Shown: positions 25,488 through 38,919, counted from the stretch's first letter. The stretch is DNA of 64,000 nucleotides from Seriola aureovittata (GCF_021018895.1 NC_079381.1:15086501-15150500), one strand, 5' to 3'. Numbers and translations are program-made. The notes: a model not told the origin generated them from the sequence alone.

Positions 25488-25989
25488 GCTATTCCAGGCA
25501 GTGCAGTGTATTAATTTTATCTATTAATTTTACAGTCCAGTTCTAACGAGCAGTTAGTCATTACACACTGGACCGATCAATAAAAGAATCAATCATGGCT
25601 TGACGCGTGCCATTGCGCATATACCCTTATTGAAAAGTGAGACCAGTCAATTGTACTGAGGAGATCAGGGAAAGTGGACATTGCTGCAAATTGCATTTTT
25701 CATACTGGCCTGTTCGCCCGTAGAGTAAGGGGAACGTTCTGGGAGAAAAATTATGCCATCCCACACTGTAGACCTGACAAATCTCAAGGAGAATTAGGAT
25801 TTCCTTCACCTGTCAATCTGCTCCGTCTTTTAAGTTCCCAGTTGCCAGAAACCCAAGAATTGTCAGGAGCTGCATACATACAAGTGTGCATACTATAGTT
25901 TCTTTGTGTCAGTCATTACAGAAATGGGACTCATAGATTCAGCAATATCCAATGCACTATAATCAATGTTACTCGATCCTCATTTTGTT

Positions 25990-26600
25990 TCCACACACGC
26001 AAATGTTACATATGTGCATATATTGAATTTCCATAGATGAAATATATGTACATATAAAATAAAAACATATGTGTAAAGATTATATGTGAGACCTATTAGA
26101 AAGCGGAACAATTTCACATAAATATGTATGTTTATGTATGTATACTTATATTGTAGACATATGTTACATTAATATACATCCATCCAAAAGCTTGTCAATA
26201 TTTGCTGGTATTATTCCACTTTTCCAGAAAGGGGAGGCAGAAATGTTTAAAATTAATGACAAATTAATAAGGAAAGCGTAACATAAGCATATAGAATTTT
26301 TATATGTATATTGTTCAAATATGAATTAAACATATGTCATTAATATCTATGGTTACAACCTGTTATATCATATAAAAAATCATCATATAGATATTTCTAA
26401 TATATGTACATATACAAATTTTACTATGGGTATTTCATTATGTTATAAAGTTATATCTTCATATAACCACAGGACATATATATTTGTGATAATAATAGAT
26501 CCCCTTATAGATGAAATTTATGGCAATATTGCTCTTGAAATAAGGACATATATGTTATATATTACATTTCTGTATTACCAGATCATCATCTCCAAATTGG
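25990..26600. repeat. ATATG/CATAT-rich block, possible degenerate inverted-repeat element
   Basis: About 600 bp of strongly AT-rich sequence with many copies of ACATATG, ATATGTACATAT and related self-complementary motifs. Examples are ATATATGTACATATA near 26043 and again near 26400. TAGATGAAAT occurs twice, near 26035 and 26511. The two ends are loosely inverted copies (AAATGTTACATATGTG near 26000 against AAATGTAATATATAAC reading inward from about 26570). It may be an old MITE or a simple AT-rich expansion. Confidence 0.35.
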
Positions 26601-27620
26601 CCTGTATTACTGCTTGGAATCATCTACACCACAAAATGTATGTACAAATCCGCTCAAAGATGACAGTTGTAAATAAAATGGAAAGTGAGAACTAGCAGGG
26701 AGTAGAGGTGGCAAGTGTGACACATGACACAAACAGCCTGAATGAACTGATTCATGCTAGCTGGTGTATAAGGGGTAAAAGGTAGTGGTGGCATAATGGT
26801 GTGGAACATGATTTCTTGCTACATATTAGACCCGTTAGTAAAAAAAAAAGAAAAACAGCTGGAATGCAACAGTGTAACATTGTTGGTGACCAGCTGCATA
26901 GCCTTTCATGGCCGCCGGATAACCCTTTTCAAATGGAAACTCCCTGGAGATTACTATGCCATGTGATACAATCTACAGTAATTCTAGGGCAGGTGCTGAG
27001 AAGATTAAAAAAAAAAAAAAAAAAAAAAACCTTTCCAAGTCCACATCCATTATATCAGCTCAGTGGAAAACATGTGGGATGGGGGAGAGGGCGCTCACAG
27101 AGTGAATGTATCGCTGAATAATGTGCAGGGAGTGCAGTCGGCATGGTCCAAGATTTCAGGTTTAATCCTCCAACACATGCGTTGAACAATTTAAGCTTCT
27201 GTGCAGACAAATGTGTGTGTGGGGGGGGGGTACCCTGTGAATTTACTGTACCCACTGATGTACATGCTTGCTTGTATTTGTACTATTCAAACAGTTGCTT
27301 AAATGTACACCATATGAAAGGATTTATAAAAGCTTGCCTGCAAAATAGTGACCCATGAACCAAGTAGTATTGTAAAACCTCTATGATTAGGATACATACA
27401 GTATGTATATTCAAACAATGCTTTTTAAACTGTATGCAATCTTGGGTGAATGTCTTTCATCACATATAGAAGTGACTTTGTTAATTCTCACTGACATATA
27501 TCATTTCCTTCACTTCCTTCCTTTCCTTATTGAGATATCACTCATGACGTCTCATTCACGAGGAACCTTTATTTTCAGCCTTCAGACACCATTAAATATT
27601 TCACTGTTAGTCATTCTCAC

Positions 27621-27787
27621 CCGCAAAACATAAGCACGTTGCTGGAGCTGGGGTCATCTTCAAGGGGCACAAGCTGCTGTAGACACAGCTGTTCGCAGCC
27701 TCCATTGAAGCCATCCGTGCAGTCAATGCCCCTGGAGTAGTCATAGCAACCTGAGCCATCTTTCATTGGCCTCAGCCCCTCAGGACA
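27621..27787 (-). CDS. astn2: astn2 exon: EGF-like modules 2/3 (partial gene)
   Basis: 167-nt internal exon, entering in phase 0 and leaving in phase 2. The acceptor is CCTTTTCTCGCAG and the donor GG|GTGAGAAT. It encodes [20 protein letters not shown], then [18 protein letters not shown], then [18 protein letters not shown]. The [10 protein letters not shown] stretch is the conserved astrotactin EGF-like core. In solved astrotactin structure work these cysteine-rich modules belong to the MACPF region; I recall that from the literature and do not derive it here. Only the short linker ([12 protein letters not shown]) differs noticeably from the recalled human protein. Confidence 0.95.
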
Positions 27788-30700
27788 CTGCGAGAAAAGG
27801 GAGATAGAAGAAGGAGGAAGAGGTGGTGGGCAGGATACGTAGAAAGAGGGTGAGGAGGAAGGCACAGATTAGGGAGAGAGAAGAAGAGAGTCGGGCGCAG
27901 AGGTCAGCGTGTGCATTTTAATCAGGATCAGGCGTCAGCGTGGAGGCAAAAAGACAGCAAGATGGCAGAGATGAGAGAGGAGAAGAGTGCAGCTGAGAAC
28001 AGAGTCAGGGATACAAACAAAGCGAAATGAAATATGCTAATTATCTTATTTGATGGGGGAAAAAAAATGGTTGTTTTTTTAAATCTTAGAACCATTATTA
28101 CAACTCATCTTACTACTTGAATACGAAGACACTTTATTGAGTCGAAGTCTGTGTTGTTTTATTTCATGCCAGAAGCAAAGCTCCACGCGTTATGCTCTCC
28201 TGGTGAGAATCTACACGGACAGGTGGGAAGGGAGTGGCAGGTGACTCCGCCTTCACACCTTCAGCCAATAAGGAGTGTAACCACTGAAAAGGAGCGTGTG
28301 CGGAACAAGTTGCAGTGAAAAGAAATGGAGATAATTAACATAGAATGTGTAGTAAATTAGTGGCGTTAGATATTCTAAGGATATGGGCTTTGAGGAGCAG
28401 AAATATCTCAATTTCATTCATACACACAAACCTTGAAATGACATTGAAGGCACTGAGACTGACAGACGTACGAGTAATGGGGAAGTCAGTGTATGTATGT
28501 GATGTGCTAAGAAGGCGCGGCTAATTACAAAATGATATCGCAAACTTTTGCCAGAAGTAAACGTTTTGTTAAGAGTTTCAGTTTCAGTTACACAAATCAC
28601 ATTTACCTGAGAAAACTGCACACACTCTGGTCACACACCTAATGGAGAACATTGGGTCCAAAATCCTATCATTACACTTGGCTAATTTACAGCACAGCAT
28701 TTCATTTATGAAGTGTTATTTTTAATGAATTGTATTTCTTCCAGCATAAGAAATACTAATTAAGCATGAATGCAGCAACAGCAGATGCATTCTATAACAA
28801 AGATGGACCCCATTAAAAATGTCATTTTACTTACCATTAATAACTCGTAGACTTAATAGCCCACTGTTCAGGACTTGGGTTGCATTATGCATGTCAGATG
28901 TAAACAAGAGAGGTTGCACTTGATGAACTTTTCTGCTGGCTCAGTTTATTTTGTTTATAATGACAAGTATTGTTATGTTAAAAAAATAAAATCAAGAGAC
29001 CTAAGTTCATTTAATTAATTCACATATCATTCACATTTTTATCATTTTATACAAAGATAATATTTCTTACAAGCAATTAGAATAAGAAGCAGTGACTGTC
29101 AAAATTAAATATTAACACAGAAGCGTTAACGCTACTTTAGTAAGCAAAGTACATTCTAACTATTATATGTATTTGACTTTATATAACTATTTTTTTTTTT
29201 GCTATCATTACATTACATACTCAGGCGCAGTTTGAATCGTATAGCATACAGTACAATACTGTTGGCTTTGCCTAATATTCCGGGAGCCCTTCAAATAAAG
29301 GGAAGAATTTCTTTACCGTTTGGCCATCACAAGGTACTTCATTAGACAACTTTGCAGACTGTCGCAGCCAATACAGTGAGTGTTATTCCCAATTATACTC
29401 GTTTACCACCGTCAGCAAAAGCCTGAGTGTGAATGAAGTGTGTTTAGAAGATGTGCAAGTGTTAATGGCGAAGTGTGTGTCTCAAATAAAGGAAGTCAGA
29501 AGAAGCAAGAAAACATCATGTTGTAATGTAGACGGAGAAGCAGACTTTTACCCTGACTGTGAGGAAGGGTAAAAACATTAAGACAACAAAAAAGAAATTC
29601 TTGACCTTTTAGCACGGACTGGACTGGTCAGCCTGGACAGTGCTCAAATCATCCTCCAACAACAGACATATCTGACAAATACTGCACGTCAGTACATTTT
29701 GTTCTGCAAGCTGCCGGAGATCTGCAGTAAACAAATTAAGATTTTCCTTTGTAATAAACCTTGGGTCACAAAAGCAATTAAAGGCCTCATTTGGTAGGTT
29801 TTAATAAAGGTTGCGTAATACAGGACGAGGAAATTAAAAGGGAGGAAAAATCAAGTCAGAAATAAAGACATGACTGAGCCGGGGCTTAGAAGTAACTGTG
29901 AGAGATGTTTGGAAAGGCATGACACTTATTACTAAAAATAGGGATGTTAGCCTGAATGTTTTCAGACTAATTATCAGTTTGTTGTTTAATTCAGCAGTTT
30001 TAAAATTACAAGTGTTAAAGGGGGGGAAAACAATTTTGTCACATAAAAATACTGTGACAAAGCTTTTCTACCAGATAACTGTCTAGAATGCATTCGACAA
30101 CATCTGTTACTGGGTGTTTATAGCTTTCTTCTCCCCTTTCTCATCAACAGTAAAATATGAAACTGTTTGGAAAGCTAACCACTGCTAAATGTGAAACCTC
30201 CAAAGCGTCGGATGCCCCCGGAGCAGCAGCCGGTCTGCGGTTATCGAGGCTTTTTTTATTTTAGATTTTTTTGGGAAAAATATCAAGCACAAGATTTTAA
30301 TGCAGATGGGGAACAAACTGGAGAGCGAACAGGTAAATCAGCTGCGGACGAACCTTAGGCTTGTTAAATGATGTGTTTTGACATTTGGAAGACCTTCTCT
30401 CTCATGTCAGGCTTTAATTTATAGACTTTTCAACATTAAACTTTTGCCTCAAGGATGCCCGAAAGTTATTTGATGATCAACACGGTGATTTACAATCCAA
30501 CACTATCAACAACCACCAGCAGTGACTGAACTCTTAGTTTCTAATTATGAGATTTGATTCTCATATTCTGCCTTTTCATAACAGGAAGATCATGTTATGG
30601 AATAAAGATCTCCCTCGTGAGATGGAATGTTTTCACATAGCGGGTGAGACACTGACACATGGTGACATCAGCTGTGGAAATCTTATTTCTGATCTCCAGG

Positions 30701-33700
30701 GAGGAACCACTGCCAAACACTACGAAAAAGAGGATAAATGTGCAATAAACATTATGCATTGTTCACACGTGTGTTCTGGACAAAGTCCCATATGTTCATT
30801 ATTCAAAGGAAAAGCTCTCCACTCTCAGATCCATTAACTGTATCTCATGAATGTAATGCTAACTTCCTCAGCAGAACAAGATTGGGGCCATTCATCACAC
30901 TGAGGCGGAGCCGTGGGAATAGCTGTCTGTAATTCAGAACTGTCATGGAGCACTCTGCGGTTGAATGAAAGGACTTAAGGTTAGCCATTAGCACAGCCCA
31001 CTAGCTACTTACCCTCTCTGTTCAGACAACTCTCTGAAGACACAAGGGCCGGGGAGGGGGAGGATTTGCATTTCAGATAAATGAATTTCAGTCAGTTCCT
31101 CTGTGGTGCCTCTGCTCTGGCAGCACAATGAGAGCAGGCCAAGAGATCTGCTGAACCTTATTGACGAGGATGTTGTTAGAATTATAATTATAAGTAGAAT
31201 TAACATCAGTTGGCACTTGATCATTCATTGAAAATACATAAAAAAAAACATTTGATTCTGGCAGTTGACGTGTTACTTATTTAATACATTAAATGTTTGA
31301 AAAGAAAAAGCCGAAAGGACACATTACACACAAGTGTGGATGTGCGTGTGTTTTTGTGCTTGCAAATTTGCAAGTTCAATCAAATTCAACTACTAGATTA
31401 AATTTAATGGATTGTTTGCATATTATCTCTTTTTCTTTTTTTACACCTGCATATCTGCTGCATCCCCGAATGTAGGCATATGACGGTAACAAATAAAACT
31501 TGAAGGGTTGAGTATATGTGCTCTCTGGGGGCTATTACAAATGGGAATTTTATGACACCATTAAATACCAGCGTGATGATATTTCACTCTTGAGTATACT
31601 TGGGGGATTAAAAGTACAAGGTAAGCAGGTTTGAGGAAATGAAAGAAAAATGAAATGCTTCAAACCTAACTGCACATATATCTCCCCACACATTATATAC
31701 CGCACATAGATCACCCCTACAAATTAAAGTTCACACATTCTGAATGAATGCTATTCATTTTGCTAATCACCCATTAGTGCCCTCGGCTTTAATCAGGAAC
31801 TGAGCATAATCTATTAACTCTGTCTCTTAATAATCTTGTCAGAATTAAGATGCTAGATGTTCTTACTTAGTGGCCATTACAAAGAAAAAAAAAAAAAAAA
31901 CGAGAGATAGCAAGAAAAGTGTGAAGAGTGAAGACAATAAGGAAACGTTTTCCTTAATATTTTCTTAAGGAAGATGTGTATTTAGTCTTTCACAAAACAA
32001 GTCCGCTCTACATCACACTGACAGGCGGCGGTGGTGGCGGTGGTGGTGGGGGGATCAAATACTCTAAAAGCGTATTTGACAGCCTAATCTGGTTTAGAGG
32101 TGGCAGAGATGCATGCCCTGCAGCTCCACTGCTGTTCAAATGGGTTAAATTAGGCAAACAGTTTCATTGCTGCAAGAGCAAAAAAAAACTTGTGAGGGCG
32201 CAGTACAGTCCCCAGCTGTTTGCTCCTCATATTCATGTGAACTCAGACTTAATCTTCAGTGAGAAAACACACAGTTGTCTCGCAGCTATTGGAAATGGCG
32301 TTGCCCAAAGGCAAAAATAGACTTTGAGATTTAAGATAGATTTAGCTTGTCTTCTTTGATTTTCATCCTCTTTTTTTTTTTTTTTTTTGGTGCGGATGGC
32401 TTACATATGCAAACGTGCAGAATATTTGGATGAATACACATCAAAAGAAAACAAAAACATACTGCCTTGTTCTATTTCACATTCACGCTCTGATTTAATA
32501 TTGAGCACTAACCATCACAGTGAGAATCTGCATGCGTGTGCTCAATCCATCCTGCACTATGGAGACTGGCTGTGTTTAAAGGCCATTTTGTCTTTATTTG
32601 TCATCCTCCTTTCTATAGTGGTGACAACACAACGGATGACACTGAGTGTAAAGGATTGCTTGGTACGGCGACTCTGCTGCTCTCAGCTTAGCTTGATCGC
32701 CGAAGGCATTCAAGAACTGCTGTTATTTGCTTCCTCTGACGAAGAAGACAATGGAGACGCGGTCTGTTAACGATGAGTTATCTTTGTTTATGCCTGGACA
32801 GAAAATACAGAAAGTATAAACACTGGCTAATGGATGCGCCTTTAGATTTTTCAGCGTTCTAACGGTTAACATGTAAAAGTCAATAAGACGTCTGAGGCAG
32901 AGATATACAAAGATATATAAAAGACGGACAAACAAATGCGTCTCCTTTCAGATATGAATGGAGGTTATCATAAAAATAGCAGCAATACTCTACAACTTAC
33001 TGTAACAGCTGAGCAATAAATATTTTATGCCTCTCTTGATCTCTTAATCTTGCCACAAAGAATAAGAGATATTATCTGCAATGTATGTCCAAAACTAGTC
33101 CACCTACATTTATAAAATGATTAGACGAGAGAGGAAATTCCAACACCAGCCTGCCTCTGCGTATCAAACCTGTTAGTTGGGAATAAAGCCTGTGTGATTT
33201 AATAATCTTTCTCAACCCATTTAATATTTGCTTTGGTTTGGAACTGAGCCACTGAACTGACAGAGACTGATTCTAATTGAAAAAACTTGTCAAATAATAG
33301 ATAACATATTGGAGCCACCACAGGGGAGAGTGCCCCCTTAAATTAGTGGATTATGATACAATTATGACATAAAACAAAAGCAGCGCTTGAGTTGTTCTCT
33401 GCAGTTGTTGCTCATACAATAATTTCACCCATTCAAAAGCCTTGGATAATCAGGGACACATTATAATTAGATTACATTAATATATTAAATATATCCACAC
33501 ATTGCCACACATGTTTGGGTTTTACTGTTATGTTGCAAATATTTGCTAATGTTTCCCTCATAAGGTTTTACCCGAACTGTATTCCACTGTGCACAGATCT
33601 TAATTTCCACCCTTGACTGCAGCGGTGTAATGCAGATCTCTGTGGTACACTAAATGACACACTTGATCCGGCATTTAACCAACAGTGTCGGGGCTGAAAG

Positions 33701-33793
33701 GATGAACGAATTATTACAATGTATTTGCTTTAAAGCATAAAGCATTGAAATTCATTGGTAATGAAGTACACTGAGCTGTGCCGTGCAGCGGAG

Positions 33794-33825
33794 CGGGGGG
33801 GGTGGGGGGGGGTGGCGGCTTGGGG
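33794..33825 (+). other. G-rich tract with G-quadruplex potential
   Basis: On the + strand there are runs of eight and nine G separated by a single T, then GG, GG and GGGG within about 32 bp. This satisfies loose quadruplex patterns. It is intronic and on the template strand for astn2. Confidence 0.6.
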
Positions 33826-34740
33826 AAGTCATGACGCTTGGCTGTCAGGAGCACGGGGCTGTTGGGACACACAGGGGGTGTTGGATAGAGGGATTAGGGG
33901 ATGAGGGTTTGCACAAAACTTTTGTTTGGATGCAGTTGCCATTTTTCCTCCCTGCTGACTCTTTATGCAAACCAGCGGTAACCAAGCGGAAATCTGGCTC
34001 CACGCTGACAACTCATCATTTAATTCCTGACTTTTTGAGTGTGCCACAAATTTTAATAAACTCTTGCATGCTGAGACAGTATACAATTGCCTTAAAATGA
34101 GTTTGGAGACAACAATATCTGTCTTCTCTAAACTGTTATAAACTACCGGAATTTGACAGGCCAAAATTAAAGTTTTGGGTGGTGCCTGAAGTTAAAACAT
34201 ACATCTTTGCCAACCCAGCATCCAAACAACTCTACCAGAGATGTCCCAAAAGGCACATCAACTGATGAAAGATATGCCACTAATATCCCACCATCTGCTC
34301 AGCCTCTGAGTACTTCCATTAGGAAGACGGATACTGTAGCTGGATACAACAATGTGCCATAAAGAAAAACATTCTGACATTCCCTAAAAGCACAGAAACC
34401 GCCACAATATGCTGCAGTTGTCAAACTTAAACATTAAAAATGGCAAGCTACCAGGAAAAGCCATGTTTACAGAGTTCTGAACTTCACCAAGCAGCCCCGG
34501 GAGAGTTCACCGAGTGCATCAGTAATACCACTTTCACACACAAACACAGCGGAAGACACGGTACATTGACCACAGGTTCAACCAGAATTCGACCGTTCAT
34601 TCCACACCACCGGCTAAATGCTGGATTGTTGCTGCTTTCACAACTCACTTCTGCCCGATGAAGTTCCCTCCTCACAGAGTGCTTCATAATAATAATAAAT
34701 GTTGTTTTTACAGTTTGCATCCAATACCATAGCCACATAT

Positions 34741-34786
34741 TGTAACCATGACCAGAAAGGTCCTCTAACCTGAAGGAAGTACTTGT
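34741..34786 (-). repeat. copy of an interspersed repeat shared with 44499-44630
   Basis: Read on the minus strand it begins AAGTACTTCCTTCAGGTTAG and ends with a GTCATGGTTACAAT-type segment. The minus strand near 44528 has AAGTACTTCTTTAAGGTT and TCATGGTTACTAT in the same order and spacing. Confidence 0.5.
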
Positions 34787-37059
34787 TTACACTTATTTAC
34801 CACTTGTACTTGTCTTTAAAACAAAAGATATATGTTTAGCTTGGGTTTATTTGTCTTTGCATTTATACTCTTTATGCGTTTTTCTTGTACACAGGTCTCT
34901 CTTGAAAAAAAGTGAGCTTTCTTGTTTAAATAAAAGGATTTAACTAGACATATAACTCCTTTCTCTTTCCTGTCTTCTCTCTCCCTTTAAGCAATTTAGT
35001 CACGGCCATTAGTGCAGAAACATTTCCAGTAACACTATCTGTTTCACACAGTGGAGGGAGGTGACTGTAATCATGAAAACAGCAGTGCGGGCTGTAATGT
35101 AAACAGAATAACAACATACACTTTTTCATAGCACAATGCTACTGTGCTGCACAATATAACCAACCGGTGTTTGATGAGCCAAGTGATGAAAAAGGAAAAG
35201 CACTAGCACAAAAACATTTCCTGTCTAAAATCGCTAACCTGCGCTTACAGCAGCTGTTGTTGTAAACTGAGGTTAGCGAGCACAGGAATAAACCAGCTGT
35301 CATCCTCTCAGCAGAGAAAAAAAAAAAAAAAAAAAACTGGAATGCAATGTCTCCAAAAACTTCAGCACCGGCTCTGACTAGAATTGAATTCATTGCAAAT
35401 GCATTTCAACTGTCTTAGGAGCAGTAGACAGCCGTGAGGGACTGACTCTGATAATGGATTTTAAGCCCTCCATGTGGCATGTCGCTGCTCTGTGTTAGCA
35501 CCCACTCTGACAAGGATGGTTAAAATAACACCAACCCATAAGAGTCGGAAAAGAAAATAATACCACTGTGTCTGTGATCCTCTCCCTTAATCTTTGAAGA
35601 CTAGAAGGCTTTGTCAGTCTTTTTTGTCTGCGTATTAATCAGCCGCACACGGAGGCGTGAGTTCTGAATCATTTCAGAGTAATATTTATACAACATCTAT
35701 ACTTTATGAAAGTGTGAAACTGATGCTAAACCTTTTCCAAGTGAGGTCCAGAGGAAAGAGAAGCTTGAATAAGGCAGATAATATGAGTATGTATTCATTC
35801 TGTCTCTACTTCTCTTTCTTTACTGACAGAGGTTATTCCTGGCAGTTTCTTGATAACGGATCTACGTTCGTGCTGATGGTTAGCATGTGTGTGAAATCTG
35901 TTTATAAAATATGGCACGATAAATCCAGGGGCGTTTGACAAACAATCCACTGGCTTATTAGCACATACTCATTCATATTTTATACACACACTCTCCACTG
36001 TCCACTTCCTCCCAGCTCTGGGTCTAGTGAGGATTCATCGCAGGTGCACCGGTTTAGTATGAAAAACTGGTTTCTACAACTGCGCAAAAACATCAATGGG
36101 ACCACTGCTATGGATGTAAATTACTGTACATCCGCAATATTTCATAGAATACAGATCATGCACATAAGCTAGCATGACTGAATTCGTATTTACGGTAATT
36201 CAACATGTCAAATTTTTTTAGTTTAATGCAGGCAAACATACTGTAAATTGGGTTAAAATTAAACATCGTTATATGATAGCACAGAAATCCTGTGGTAGCA
36301 CGTGCTGGAAATCGTTAAATCAAATATACTGACATTTAAGATTATATTTGTGAATGTACATTTGGCATTTAAATATTGCATTTTCAAAATTGGTGAGGAA
36401 CTGCCACTCAAAATAAATAAATAAATAAAATAAAAATTGCCACTTATGTTAATAACTATAACGTGAGCTCATGACGACTTTGCAGCCATTAAAATGCTAC
36501 AAAACAGACGTTACGAGGCGCGTGAAGTAAATGCATTAGTTGGAAGCCGCATTTAATTGTGCTACTCGGGAAAGAGTGACTCAGTGCACTCTTACGCAGT
36601 TCATGCATATTTTTAATAAATTATCCATATCGCAGGTGCAGAGGAAGAAACGTAGAGTACTTGGCTTATTATAAAATGTTATAATATTATCTGTAACAGT
36701 ATGATGAATATTATACTGTTAGCATGCCTGGGGCAAAAGCCAATTACTGCTATATGTAGACAAAAACCTACCTAGGTCATAAAAAACAGCCATAAGCTAC
36801 TAAATATGTCAAGAGTGGAAATTGTCTTGGTTCTGATGAATGATGGGGAGCATAATTCAAGTTTATTAATATGAAATAGTCGTCATGGTAACGCAGTGGG
36901 AGGTAAATCGTTGGGGATGAATCTGCAGCAGGCATGAGCAGAATAACTTGTGTGTGTATAGAAGTGATTAAAAAGTGTCTTACTGAACATATTACATGTG
37001 ATGCATACTGTGTATTTAGCTCAGTAAAATATACTGTGTTAAAACCTGTGTATTTAGCT

Positions 37060-37089
37060 CAGCCTCAGCCAGGTGCCTGGCTGAGGCTG
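37060..37089. repeat. perfect 14-bp inverted repeat (hairpin) with direct repeats beside it
   Basis: CAGCCTCAGCCAGG, two bases (TG), then CCTGGCTGAGGCTG: both 14-bp arms match perfectly. A 17-bp direct repeat, CTGTGTATTTAGCTCAG, occurs at 37008-37024 and 37046-37062, the second copy running into the left arm. Confidence 0.85.
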
Positions 37090-38919
37090 TCAGTCATGGT
37101 ATACATTACTGCTTAACAGCAGTGTCACAAATAAAGCTGTGTGTTATTCATCATCCGTGATCAGTGCCAGATAAAATTACAGATAGCTGTATGATAGCAG
37201 TGTGAGAGTGCAGGAAGAGCTGCGGTGAGGTTTGAATGAATGATGTTTTTGTTAGTGACCATTTGTTTTGTTTTTTTTGCTCTTTTTGGTTGTTCTAAGA
37301 GTTAAAAGATAAAGACGAAGAAAGAAAAACAAGAAAATTGCCGTATCAGTGTTTGTCTTTGGTTGGTACAAACCACGAAAAGACCAGTCGATTTATAGCC
37401 CCGTCCAAGTACTTAATGACTCTCCAAACCGTCCTCCAGCAATTGAGATGGCTCATCAATTTAATTACTTTACAACGCAGGCCCGCCCCATGCTGTCAAA
37501 AGCCTGGCATCGGAAGTTTCCAGCCACCCCGCACTTGTAAATATGCCAGGAGAAAACCTCTTTTGCACTGCATTTTACAATGTTACATCTGAAGTCAAAC
37601 TAGGGTTGATGAATCAAAGGAGGACATAAAAATTCAGCTCCATCCTTAAGTATAGCAAATATGCATTTATAATACATATAATAGCAGTATCTAACTGGGG
37701 AAAAGACGCACATTACTAATGCTATTAGTAGCACTTCTTCTACTTTGCTGTTGTCGCTGGAAAAGTTTGCGTCTGCTGATCCATGTTACAGCGTGAATAA
37801 CGGCCCCATCGTAGCCAATACAGTAAAGCTCATAGTGTTACATATACCTAAACCTGACCAAAGCAGAAAGTATCATAAAAAGTTAAGTCTGTGTACAGTC
37901 AATACCGGGGCACACACTGCAACAGTGTCTTAACTGCTTCTAACCATAAGCCCCATAGTGTCCATACATATACAAAGTGGATAACATCAAGCATACTAAT
38001 TATGGCTGTAAATGGCACATAAAATATTATAGATTGCTTATATCACAAAAGCCAAGATAGGATATAGCAGATGGCATGCAAATTTAATGAGTGGCATTCA
38101 TCTTGGGGAAAAACATTAAAAATAAGTGATTATGCAAATGAATTTTAGAATATATACCATGTATCACTTTCGGTACTTAATTAGTCTTTTAGTTGCACAG
38201 TCCTGCAATAAGTACTGAGTAGCAGGAGCACTGGTCATTAAGTGAACGACTTAATTCATATATTGCTTGCTGGTAGAGTTATTTTGTATTTTATTTGTTG
38301 TTTATTTTCATTAGCTGTTTTGCAGCAGTTGGCTATTGTTTGTCAGGGTTTCCTCAATTTTCCAGTGTGCCCTAAACCCAAAAATGAGAAAATGGGAGCA
38401 CAGTTACGGGTAAAATACATGTAGCATGACAATCTTGAATGCTAACGTGCCAGAGACAGCGTATCGACAGCTTCTGTGTGTCCAGCCAGACTAAAAGCTT
38501 GAATCCAGCATTACATAAGTCTGCTGTCCCTTAGAAATCAGTTGTCAACACCCACTGAGCTCTGCCAGCTAGTTAGCTGCAGCTCAACACCTGCTCAGCT
38601 GACAGCAGGCCTGGGCGATAAATGGAACTACTAGGACTTTTATCAGTATGTCTATCACTGACAAGCACATCTCTCACACAAACACAAATACACACACACA
38701 GACCTGCACTCGCAAGACTTTTAAGGTACACAAAACTTTCAACCCACAATGTATATACAGATTTTTTTTAAACCAGAGTGGCTTTAATCGACAGCTTAAT
38801 CTGATATAATCATACAGTATCTAACCATTAAAAATAGTGTACACTCACCACATACATAGCAACTTGCTCATGTCAGTGTGTCACCTAAAGACAAAACCAG
38901 CACATCCGAGTACACTTAC

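Larger units (their letters stand above)
24721..27620 (-). other. astn2 intron (2.9 kb) with candidate alternative exon and AT-rich block
   Basis: Contains the candidate alternative first exon at 25270-25487, an ATATG/CATAT-rich block at about 25990-26600, poly(A) at about 27006-27029 and a G-run at 27221-27230. Nothing else is recognised. Confidence 0.75.
27788..38919 (-). other. astn2 intron (11.1 kb)
   Basis: Mostly AT-rich unique sequence. It contains a GGT/G-rich run at about 32028-32051, a G-rich quadruplex-like stretch at 33794-33825, a copy of the AAGTACTT repeat family at 34741-34786, poly(A) near 35318-35336, a hairpin at 37060-37089 and a GC-richer block at about 37428-37600. No nested gene is recognised; TRIM32, which is nested in an ASTN2 intron in mammals, is not here. 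Confidence 0.75.

Noticed and set aside
32387..32770. 127-codon + strand ORF with a hydrophobic stretch
   Set aside because: The displayed start is GTG. From the internal ATG there is no known domain, and a chance ORF of this length is not surprising in 64 kb searched in six frames.
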